Shown: positions 17,134-24,454 of the stretch, one piece after another
How the letters are laid out: the number at the start of each line of letters is the position of its first letter
How positions within the stretch are numbered: position 1 is the first letter of the stretch
From: Bacillus oleivorans
GTDB lineage: Bacteria; Bacillota; Bacilli; Bacillales; JC228
Assembly (NCBI RefSeq): GCF_900207585.1
Contig: NZ_OAOP01000002.1
Location: 186,001 to 250,000 of the forward strand
Length of the DNA: 64,000 nucleotides
Direction: 5' to 3'
Made by a program: the position numbers and the translations under genes
Notes under the pieces: model-generated
The model's database searches: none
Told to the model about the DNA's origin: nothing
What the model saw: only the letters and a program-made list of their open reading frames with translations

Positions 17134-18684
17134 ATGGTAGACATTTATGAAAAAATCAATGAATTGTACGATAAACGCAGGGAAATAGAGCTTGGGGGCG
17201 GAGACGAAAAAATAAGAAAGCAGCACGAAAAGGGGAAATTGACAGCAAGAGAAAGAATAGAGCTTTTATTAGATGAAGGAACTTTTGTTGAATTAAATCC
17301 TTTTATCGAACACAGGGGGCACGATTTTGGTCTCAACGGAATGAAAGGACCAGGCGATGGCGTGGTTACCGGCTACGGCAAAATTCACGGACGTCCCGTT
17401 TACCTCTTTTCTCAGGATTTTACCGTGTTCGGGGGAGCATTAGGTGAAATGCACGCGAAGAAGATTGCAAATGTAATGGATCTTGCGGCCAAAAATGGTA
17501 CCCCTTTCATCGGCTTAAATGATTCAGGCGGAGCGCGGATTCAAGAAGGAGTTGTTTCGTTGGACGGGTACGGACAGATATTCTACCGAAATGCAATATA
17601 TTCAGGAGTGATCCCGCAAATCTCTGTAATCATGGGTCCATGTGCCGGTGGAGCCGTCTACTCTCCAGCGATTACAGATTTTGTTTTTATGGTAGATGAG
17701 ACCAGTCAAATGTTTATCACAGGTCCTAAAGTAATCGAGACCGTAACAGGGGAAAAAATATCGCCAGAGGATTTAGGCGGTGCTCATGTCCATAATGCTA
17801 TCAGCGGCAATGCCCATTTCCGGGGACAGACAGAAGAACAAGTTTTAGACAAGGTAAGAGCTCTGCTTCATTATCTTCCTCAAAATAACGAGGAATCAGC
17901 GCCAATCGCGGAGACAGAACAGGGGGACGACTATCGGACTAACCTAACCGATTTAATCCCATTTGATCCAGTCCGTCCTTATGATGTACGTCAGGTGATC
18001 GAAGCGATAGTAGATCCTCATTCCTTTTTTGAAGTGCATAAGGAATTTGCGAAAAACATTGTTGTTGGCTTTGCTAAGTTGAAGGGAGAGACTGTGGGAC
18101 TCGTTTGTAATCAGCCGAAAGTGATGGCGGGGGGCTTAGACATCGATTCCTCTGATAAAGCAGCACGGTTTATCCGCTTTTGTGACTCATTTAATATTCC
18201 GCTGATCACATTTGAAGACGTAACAGGATTTTTTCCAGGAGTCAAACAGGAGCATGGGGGCATCATTCGCCATGGAGCGAAAATTCTTTATGCCTATTCA
18301 GAGGCGACTGTACCAAAAATTACGGTAATCTTAAGAAAAGCATATGGAGGAGCCTATGTTGCTTTAAACAGCAAGTCAATCGGGGCAGATCTTGTGTTTG
18401 CCTGGCCGAATGCGGAAATTGCCGTAATGGGTCCACAAGGAGCGGCCAATATTATTTTTGCGAAAGAGATAGCCTCCAGTCAGAATCCAGAGGAAACGAG
18501 AAAAGAAAAAATTGAAGAGTATCGGCAAAAATTTGCGAATCCCTATGTAGCAGCGAGCATGGGGATGGTTGACGACGTTATTGACCCGCGTGAAACAAGA
18601 ATAAAGCTAATTCAGGGGTTAGATATGCTCCGTCATAAAAAAGAGCAAAGGCCAAAGAAAAAGCACGGGAACATACCTTTATAG
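17134..18684 (+). CDS. pccB: propionyl-CoA carboxylase beta (carboxyltransferase) subunit, YqjD type
   Basis: 516 residues. It has the two crotonase-like halves of acyl-CoA carboxyltransferases: GARIQEGVVSLDGYGQIF and MGPCAGGAVYSPA in the first, FEDVTGFFPGVKQEHGGIIRHGAK and RKAYGGAYVALNSKS in the second. It transfers CO2 from carboxybiotin to propionyl-CoA (or acetyl-CoA). No biotin carboxylase or biotin carrier gene is adjacent, so the partner subunits must be elsewhere. I use ATG 17134, which has AAAGGGGAG eight bases upstream, rather than the longer open frame overlapping mce. A methylmalonyl-CoA decarboxylase alpha role is possible but less likely with mutAB present. Confidence 0.92.
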   Translation: MVDIYEKINELYDKRREIELGGGDEKIRKQHEKGKLTARERIELLLDEGTFVELNPFIEHRGHDFGLNGMKGPGDGVVTGYGKIHGRPVYLFSQDFTVFGGALGEMHAKKIANVMDLAAKNGTPFIGLNDSGGARIQEGVVSLDGYGQIFYRNAIYSGVIPQISVIMGPCAGGAVYSPAITDFVFMVDETSQMFITGPKVIETVTGEKISPEDLGGAHVHNAISGNAHFRGQTEEQVLDKVRALLHYLPQNNEESAPIAETEQGDDYRTNLTDLIPFDPVRPYDVRQVIEAIVDPHSFFEVHKEFAKNIVVGFAKLKGETVGLVCNQPKVMAGGLDIDSSDKAARFIRFCDSFNIPLITFEDVTGFFPGVKQEHGGIIRHGAKILYAYSEATVPKITVILRKAYGGAYVALNSKSIGADLVFAWPNAEIAVMGPQGAANIIFAKEIASSQNPEETRKEKIEEYRQKFANPYVAASMGMVDDVIDPRETRIKLIQGLDMLRHKKEQRPKKKHGNIPL

Positions 18685-18784
18685 GAGTAGATGCCTGCCT
18701 GTAGCCATCTTCCTTTGCTTGTATCGATCTGCTTATGAGCGTTATACTAGAATGGAAGTGAAAAATCGGAGGTAAATACATAAC

Positions 18785-19900
18785 ATGAAAGCAGAACGAT
18801 TACTAGAGGAATTCCTAGAATTAGTACAAGTAGATTCTGAAACACGCTTTGAAACTGAAATTGCAAAAGTGTTAAGAGAAAAGTTTTCAACGCTTGGATT
18901 GGATGTTACAGAAGATGATACAACAAGTCAAACAGGGCATGGTGCTGGGAATTTAGTATGTACATTGCCAGCTACAAAAGATGGTGTTGATCCAATTTAT
19001 TTTTGCTGCCATATGGATACAGTGGTTCCTGCTAAAGGAGTTAAGCCAAGTGTGAAAGATGGGTACGTAGTGACAGATGGAACCACGATTTTAGGAGCCG
19101 ATGATAAAGCGGGAATTGCAGCTATGCTTGAAGCGATTCGTACTTTAAAAGAAGAAAAGATTGAACACGGACAAATCCAATTTATCATTACGGTTGGGGA
19201 AGAGTCTGGTCTTGTTGGCGCGAAAGCACTTGACCCATCCTTAGTCAAAGCAAAATACGGCTATGCACTTGACAGTGATGGGTCAGTGGGAAATGTTATC
19301 GTTGCGGCTCCTACCCAAGCAAAAGTTAAAGCCGTTATTCATGGAAAAACAGCCCATGCAGGGGTTGCTCCGGAAAAAGGGGTTTCGGCTATCACAGTTG
19401 CAGCCAAAGCAATAGCGAAAATGCCGCTTGGACGGATTGATGAGGAAACAACCGCCAACATTGGCCGTTTTGAAGGCGGTACGGCTACAAACATCGTTAG
19501 TGACCGCGTTGATATTTTAGCGGAAGCCCGTTCTCTTGTTCCGGCAAAAATGGAACAGCAAGCAGCAAAGATGAAACAAGCTTTTGAAGAAGCGGCTGAA
19601 GAAATGGGCGGAAAAGCTGAAGTTGAAGTAACGGTTATGTATCCAGGTTTTAAATATTCAAAAGATGATGAAGTTGTTCAGGTTGCACAAAAAGCTGCTG
19701 CCAAAATTGGCCGCTCAAGTGAATTGCTAAAAAGCGGCGGCGGCAGTGATGCCAATGTCTTCGCCGGTATGGGTGTGCCAACTGTCAACTTATCAGTAGG
19801 ATATGAAGAAATTCACACAACGAATGAACGGATGCCAATTGAAGAATTAAATAAATTGACTGAAATGATGATCGCTATTATTCAGGAAGTTAGTCAATAA
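18785..19900 (+). CDS. PepT-like M20/M42-type metallopeptidase (YqjE)
   Basis: 371 residues. Dinuclear zinc peptidase motifs in order: CCHMDTVVPAKG, LGADDKAGIAAM, TVGEESGLVGAK, ALDSDGSVG and, near the C-terminus, the histidine in EEIHTTNE. They correspond to tripeptidase T-like aminopeptidases of cytosolic location. It lies at the position of B. subtilis yqjE, downstream of the carboxylase but separated by 100 bp. GGAGG lies about ten bases before the ATG. Confidence 0.9.
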   Translation: MKAERLLEEFLELVQVDSETRFETEIAKVLREKFSTLGLDVTEDDTTSQTGHGAGNLVCTLPATKDGVDPIYFCCHMDTVVPAKGVKPSVKDGYVVTDGTTILGADDKAGIAAMLEAIRTLKEEKIEHGQIQFIITVGEESGLVGAKALDPSLVKAKYGYALDSDGSVGNVIVAAPTQAKVKAVIHGKTAHAGVAPEKGVSAITVAAKAIAKMPLGRIDEETTANIGRFEGGTATNIVSDRVDILAEARSLVPAKMEQQAAKMKQAFEEAAEEMGGKAEVEVTVMYPGFKYSKDDEVVQVAQKAAAKIGRSSELLKSGGGSDANVFAGMGVPTVNLSVGYEEIHTTNERMPIEELNKLTEMMIAIIQEVSQ

Positions 19901-19920
19901 CAAGGAGAGAAAAATATAAT

Positions 19921-20358
19921 ATGGCAACATTAGGACATGCTGTCACATTTATGATGGGGAATCAACCATACGCCATCTCTTTAGAATATATTAAATCAAT
20001 CGAACCATTTGATTTGATTGAAACCCAAGAGCCGGGCTCAAGTGTCATACTCGGAAAAAGCATAATTCGCGATGAAGAGGTAATCGTTCTTGATTTACAG
20101 TCTTTCTTATTGGATCATCCATTCCAACAAACAGAGGAGTCCCGCCTCCTTTATGTTGAAGCTGAAAATGAACGATTTGCGATAGCTGTTTCTGCTGGAG
20201 AAGTGATTAATGGCCACGATCTTAAACTAAAAGAGATGGGACTAGCAGGAAATCAAGACAATCAGTTTGTTACAAACGTTGTTTTACTCAATGATCAAAT
20301 CATACCGGTCATCAATCCGCAAATATTGTTTGGAACTTTTCATCAAATAGTCAGGTAA
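19921..20358 (+). CDS. CheW-like domain protein
   Basis: 145 residues, all beta-rich. The N-terminal HAVTFMMGNQPYAISLEYIK, the middle VIVLDLQSFL and the C-terminal FVTNVVLLNDQIIPVINPQ match the pattern of CheW domains, with two five-stranded barrels. CheW proteins couple chemoreceptors to CheA. No chemoreceptor or che gene is near, and the usual NGIRG loop is weak (VILGKSIIRDEE), so it may be an orphan adaptor or a diverged relative. It starts 20 bases after the peptidase gene behind AAGGAGAG. Confidence 0.65.
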   Translation: MATLGHAVTFMMGNQPYAISLEYIKSIEPFDLIETQEPGSSVILGKSIIRDEEVIVLDLQSFLLDHPFQQTEESRLLYVEAENERFAIAVSAGEVINGHDLKLKEMGLAGNQDNQFVTNVVLLNDQIIPVINPQILFGTFHQIVR

Positions 20359-20388
20359 AAGCTGCCAATTTGGCAGCTTTTGCTTTTT
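20357..20388 (+). terminator. intrinsic terminator after the CheW-like gene
   Basis: The perfect 10-bp stem AAAAGCTGCC / GGCAGCTTTT has a five-base loop, with TTTTGCTTTTT at and after the right arm. It overlaps the stop codon. Confidence 0.88.
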
Positions 20389-20440
20389 CCGAAATTATAA
20401 TAAGATAAAAGTACAATTGATGACAAAGAAGGGCTCTGCC

Positions 20441-21622
20441 ATGGAATCCAAAGCAAGAATCATTTTTCATATCGATATGAATAGTTTTTACGCATCGGTT
20501 GAAACGGCTTTTCATCCCGAATTAAAGGGCTTGCCTTTAGCGATTGCCGGGAATGCGAAAGAACGGAGAGGCATAATTGTTACTTGCAGTTATGAGGCTA
20601 GAAAATTTGGGGTAAAAGCGACAATGCCAATATGGGAAGCGAAAAAGTTATGTCCTGGCCTCATCATAAGGGAACCGGATTTTGATAAGTACCGTTCTGT
20701 TTCGAGACAAATGTTTCGCATTTTAGAAGATTATACGGAATGGGTGGAGCCGGTGTCGATTGACGAAGGATACATGGATGTAACGGAAGCTGAAGGAAAT
20801 CTGCACCCAATTGCACTTGCAGAAACCATTCAAAAACGATTGCTAAATGAACTGCAGCTGCCTTGCAGTATTGGGATTGCCCCTAATAAATTTTTGGCGA
20901 AAATGGCATCCGATATGAAAAAACCATTGGGAATCACGGTTCTGCGGAAAAGAGATATGCAGACGAAGCTATGGCCATTAGAAATTGAAGAGATGCATGG
21001 GATTGGGAAAAAGACAGCAGAAAAATTGCGGAAAATCGGTATGAAAACAATTGGAGATTTAGCGAATGAATCAGAACTGACTTTAAAAGTAGCCCTTGGC
21101 ATTAACGGAAAAAAGCTGTGGGAGCGGGCGAACGGTATAGACCGCCGAAAAGTCGATCCGGAAAGTGTCAATGAAATCAAATCGATTGGAAATTCAACCA
21201 CCTTGCCAAGAGATACCGATAATCTGCAAGAAATTTATCAGATCCTCGAAAGACTAACCGACCGTGTGAGCAAACGTCTGCTTGCCAAGGGGTATGTTAC
21301 TGAGGGAATTCAGATCATGATTCGCTATTTTAACAGAAAAACAGTTACGCGAAGTTTGACTTTATCAGATCCGCTCTTTAAGACTGAGGAGCTATTACCT
21401 TTTGTCAAGCAGCTGTTTTCAGTTAATTGGAATCATGAGCCCATTCGGCTTTTAGGTGTAACAGCCAATCATCTGCTTGATAAAAAAAGCTTTGCCCAGC
21501 AGCTTGATCTATTTTCCTATGAAAAAGAAGAAAGAGAATATAAGCTGTATGAAACTCTCAAAAAACTAAATCAAAAGCATGGAGAAGCAATCATTAGAAA
21601 AGGAATCGAAAAAAAGCAATAG
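20441..21622 (+). CDS. dinB: DNA polymerase IV (Y family), PolY1/YqjH
   Basis: About 393 residues. Palm motifs FHIDMNSFYASVE and PVSIDEGYMDVT hold the metal-binding acidic residues. A helix-hairpin-helix MHGIGKKTAEKLRKIG and a little-finger domain follow, and the C-terminal QLDLF motif is a beta-clamp binding site. It copies damaged DNA. ATG 20441 has AAGAAGGG seven bases upstream and the usual short N-terminus, so I prefer it to the frame's earlier TTG/ATG at 20417-20420. No LexA box is visible upstream, unlike the second Y-family gene at 40 kb. Confidence 0.95.
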   Translation: MESKARIIFHIDMNSFYASVETAFHPELKGLPLAIAGNAKERRGIIVTCSYEARKFGVKATMPIWEAKKLCPGLIIREPDFDKYRSVSRQMFRILEDYTEWVEPVSIDEGYMDVTEAEGNLHPIALAETIQKRLLNELQLPCSIGIAPNKFLAKMASDMKKPLGITVLRKRDMQTKLWPLEIEEMHGIGKKTAEKLRKIGMKTIGDLANESELTLKVALGINGKKLWERANGIDRRKVDPESVNEIKSIGNSTTLPRDTDNLQEIYQILERLTDRVSKRLLAKGYVTEGIQIMIRYFNRKTVTRSLTLSDPLFKTEELLPFVKQLFSVNWNHEPIRLLGVTANHLLDKKSFAQQLDLFSYEKEEREYKLYETLKKLNQKHGEAIIRKGIEKKQ

Positions 21623-21670
21623 AAAAAAGAGGCTAAACAGGGTGACCACTGAAAAAGTCCATTATAAAGG

Positions 21671-21720
21671 AAAGGCAGAAACGTTTATCAATAGAGAACG
21701 TTTCTGCCTTCTTTTATTTT
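21671..21720 (+). terminator. intrinsic terminator between dinB and zwf
   Basis: AAGGCAGAAACGTT / AACGTTTCTGCCTT form a 14-bp stem with an eleven-base loop, followed by CTTTTATTTT. Confidence 0.85.
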
Positions 21721-21739
21721 ATATCCCTCTTAACCAGGG

Positions 21740-21872
21740 CTGTTGATTTACGCTCCAGGCGCTTGCTTTCCGCGGGGCGGGCGGTGAGCCTCCTCGTCGC
21801 TTACGCTCCTGCGGGGTCTCACCTGTCCCGCTGCTCCCGCAGGAGTCAAGCACCTTCCACTCCAATCAACAG
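21740..21872 (-). repeat. dispersed GC-rich intergenic repeat, copy 2
   Basis: Reverse-oriented and uninterrupted copy of the repeat at 15949-16172, about 133 bp, bounded by CTGTTGATTTACG and CCAATCAACAG. I recall near-identical sequences dispersed in many Bacillaceae genomes. A genome search would give the copy number. Confidence 0.75.
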
Positions 21873-21947
21873 GGTGTAAAATTATATTGCATTAGCGATG
21901 ACACAAAAATGGTCTCTCAAAACAGGCAGCCTCTTTTTTTTGCCTTA

Positions 21948-23447
21948 TTAACAATTTTCAACATCTAAATCAGTAACTGGCCACCAATGGAAACCGTCTT
22001 TATCTAATAATTCAATCGCTTTCTTTGGCCCCATTGAGCCAGACTGATAGTTTGGAAAAGAAGGTTCTTTCGTTTCCTCCCAAGCTTTGGCGATCGGATC
22101 GATGTAGGTCCAGGATAACGCTACTTCATCCCAATGCGCAAAGTTCGTAGCATCTCCTCTGAGACAGTCATATAAAAGTTTTTCATAAGCTTCAGGTGTA
22201 TTCATTCCATCTGTGCTTTTATTGGAGAAATTAAGCTTAATCGGTGTAGCATCCATAAACTGGCCAGCTTTTTTAGCATTGAGATGGAGAGTAATTCCTT
22301 CTTCAGGCTGAATATGAATCACCAATAAATTGGGATTTAGTGTTTCCTCTGTTTTCAAATATAAATTCATCGGAATGTCTTTAAATTGAACCACAATCTT
22401 GGTTGACTTTTCCGTTAGGCGCTTCCCTGTTCGAATGTAAAAAGGCACACCTGCCCACCTAAAGTTATCGATCATAAGTTTTCCGGCTACAAATGTTTCA
22501 GTATTGGAATTGGGATCGACATGATCTTCCTCTCGATAAGCAATTACAGCCTTCTCTTTACTCACGCCCGCATCGTATTGTCCTCTGATAAATGATTTCG
22601 CAATTTCATTACCTGTAATGGGTCTTAACGCTCTTAACACTTTTACCTTTTCACTTCTAATTTCATGGGTGTTTAACCGGATCGGAGGCTCCATCGCAAG
22701 CAGTGCCACCATTTGCAGCATGTGGTTTTGTACCATATCTCTTAAAGCACCGCTGCCTTCGTAATAACGTCCGCGGTCTTCGACTCCTAAGGTTTCGCTG
22801 GAGGTGACTTGGATGTTAGAAATAAAACGGTTATTCCAGAGCGGTTCAAAAATCGCATTGGCAAAACGGATAACTTCGATATTCTGAACCATTTCCTTGC
22901 CAAGATAATGGTCAATCCGATAGATTTCTTCCTCGTCAAAGGCTTGGCGGATATGATCATTTAATTCTTTCGCTGAGGCAAAATCATGTCCGAAAGGCTT
23001 CTCGATGATAAGACGGTTAAAACCGAATGCTGACTTTAGATTCTTTTTATAAAGAGATTCGGCAATGGTTTCGAAAAATTGCGGGGCCATCGCTAAGTAA
23101 AAGATCCGGTTGCCGCCTATATGATAATGTTCGTCCAATTGATCAATCAGTGATTTAAGCTTAGAAAACTCGTCTGTATTCGCAACATCCAACGATATGT
23201 AGTAAAAATGAGAGATAAATTCATCAAGCTCTTCCTCGGGTCCCACATGGTCAAGAATTGATTCTTTAACTTGATTATGGAATTCCTCCGTAGACAGCTC
23301 TCTTCTTGCAGTTCCGACAACTGCAAATTTTGGATTGAGCCTGTCCTTTTTAAATAAATGATAAATAGAAGGAAAAAGCTTACGATTGGCTAAATCGCCA
23401 GTTGCTCCAAAAATGGTTATAAGTGCAGATGGTTGGTTCTCGGACAA
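21948..23447 (-). CDS. zwf: glucose-6-phosphate 1-dehydrogenase
   Basis: 499 residues. The N-terminal NADP-binding motif is FGATGDLANRKLFPS, and the catalytic RIDHYLGKE is at about residue 180. It catalyses the first oxidative step of the pentose phosphate pathway and supplies NADPH. The start is a TTG (23447-23445) with GAGGGA seven bases before it. The next ATG lies far inside conserved sequence. In B. subtilis gndA sits between the dinB and zwf orthologues. Here that gene is absent and a MITE-like element is in its place. Confidence 0.96.
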   Translation of the reverse strand: MSENQPSALITIFGATGDLANRKLFPSIYHLFKKDRLNPKFAVVGTARRELSTEEFHNQVKESILDHVGPEEELDEFISHFYYISLDVANTDEFSKLKSLIDQLDEHYHIGGNRIFYLAMAPQFFETIAESLYKKNLKSAFGFNRLIIEKPFGHDFASAKELNDHIRQAFDEEEIYRIDHYLGKEMVQNIEVIRFANAIFEPLWNNRFISNIQVTSSETLGVEDRGRYYEGSGALRDMVQNHMLQMVALLAMEPPIRLNTHEIRSEKVKVLRALRPITGNEIAKSFIRGQYDAGVSKEKAVIAYREEDHVDPNSNTETFVAGKLMIDNFRWAGVPFYIRTGKRLTEKSTKIVVQFKDIPMNLYLKTEETLNPNLLVIHIQPEEGITLHLNAKKAGQFMDATPIKLNFSNKSTDGMNTPEAYEKLLYDCLRGDATNFAHWDEVALSWTYIDPIAKAWEETKEPSFPNYQSGSMGPKKAIELLDKDGFHWWPVTDLDVENC

Positions 23448-23644
23448 TGTTGTTCCCTCGCTTCTTCATTCTTATGTAAAGTTTTCCGCTATTATGTAAT
23501 AACAATCCAATATCTTATTATGTTTTGATAAAATTTGACACTTATTCGAGATTTTTCCCGTATAAATGTTATCCTTTTCTCTGAGGAAACGCAAATATAT
23601 TCGCAGAAAAATTGTTATTTAACCTTAGTTAAAGGAATATATGT

Positions 23645-23682
23645 AATTTATGAAATATTTTAATGTAAATATTTCATAAATT
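23645..23682. promoter_or_regulatory. perfect 16-bp-arm AT-rich palindrome upstream of the ABC exporter
   Basis: AATTTATGAAATATTT and AAATATTTCATAAATT are separated by six bases, about 70 bp before the ATPase gene and about 200 bp before the divergent zwf. The rest of the 305-bp gap (23448-23752) shows no gene. With no U-tract it is more like an operator than a terminator. No regulator gene is adjacent. Confidence 0.6.
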
Positions 23683-23752
23683 TATTGTTTCTGGATATTT
23701 TTTCATGTAAGATTGATGGAGTAAGCGAGTCAAATACAAGAGGTGAGTGAAA

Positions 23753-24454
23753 ATGGGTGTACAATTGAAAAAGGTTACCAAAACATATCAGTCGGGTGAA
23801 TTAAAAGTAAAAGCTTTAAAAGATGTGGAAGTTGAAATTCCTGATGCGAAAATGGTCGTTCTGTTAGGCCCATCTGGTTCAGGCAAATCCACATTATTAA
23901 ATATAATTGGTGGAATCGATCAGCCTGACGAAGGAATGGTTTCTGTGAATGGCTGGGATATAGCCAAAGCTACAGACAAAAAGCTTACTCAATTCCGAAG
24001 AGAAGAAGTCGGCTTTATTTTTCAGGCATATAACTTAATTCCTAGTCTGACAGTTTATGAGAATGTTGAAGTTGGAGCACAAATTAGTAAAAATCCCCTT
24101 TCCATTGAAGAAGTGTTAGAAGGGGTTGGAATGCTAGATAAAAAAGATAAATTTCCGCATCAGCTAAGCGGCGGGGAGCAGCAGCGGACAGCGATTGCCC
24201 GAGCTATTATAAAAAATCCTTCTATTCTTTTATGTGATGAACCTACAGGAGCTTTGGATGAAACAACAGGAAAAATGGTGCTAGAGTTATTACAGAAAGT
24301 TCAGGAACAGTATGGAACAACTATTTTAATTATCACGCATAATCCAGGCATAAGTGAAATTGCTCATATCATACTAAAAATGAAAAGCGGTGAAATTGTT
24401 TCTCAAACGGAGAATAACGAGCCGATTCCAGCGAAGCAGGTGAATTGGGTATGA
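23753..24454 (+). CDS. ABC transporter ATP-binding protein (MacB/LolD type)
   Basis: 233 residues: Walker [11 protein letters not shown]-loop [18 protein letters not shown], signature [14 protein letters not shown], Walker [14 protein letters not shown] and the H-loop ITHN. The family energises FtsX-like permeases that export peptides or lipoproteins or sense peptide antibiotics. The ATG at 23753 follows AGAGGTGA. The stop overlaps the permease start (ATGA), so the two form one unit. No two-component genes are adjacent, unlike classical bacitracin modules. Confidence 0.93.
   Translation: MGVQLKKVTKTYQSGELKVKALKDVEVEIPDAKMVVLLGPSGSGKSTLLNIIGGIDQPDEGMVSVNGWDIAKATDKKLTQFRREEVGFIFQAYNLIPSLTVYENVEVGAQISKNPLSIEEVLEGVGMLDKKDKFPHQLSGGEQQRTAIARAIIKNPSILLCDEPTGALDETTGKMVLELLQKVQEQYGTTILIITHNPGISEIAHIILKMKSGEIVSQTENNEPIPAKQVNWV

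Larger units (their letters stand above)
21623..21939. mobile_element. second MITE-like element with terminal inverted repeats
   Basis: AAAAAAGAGGCT (21623-21634) and AGCCTCTTTTTT (21928-21939) are perfect 12-bp inverted ends. The interior again holds a hairpin (21671-21710) and a copy of the dispersed GC-rich repeat, so it parallels the element at 15845-16255 although the end sequences differ. It fills the gap between the convergent dinB and zwf genes. Confidence 0.5.
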
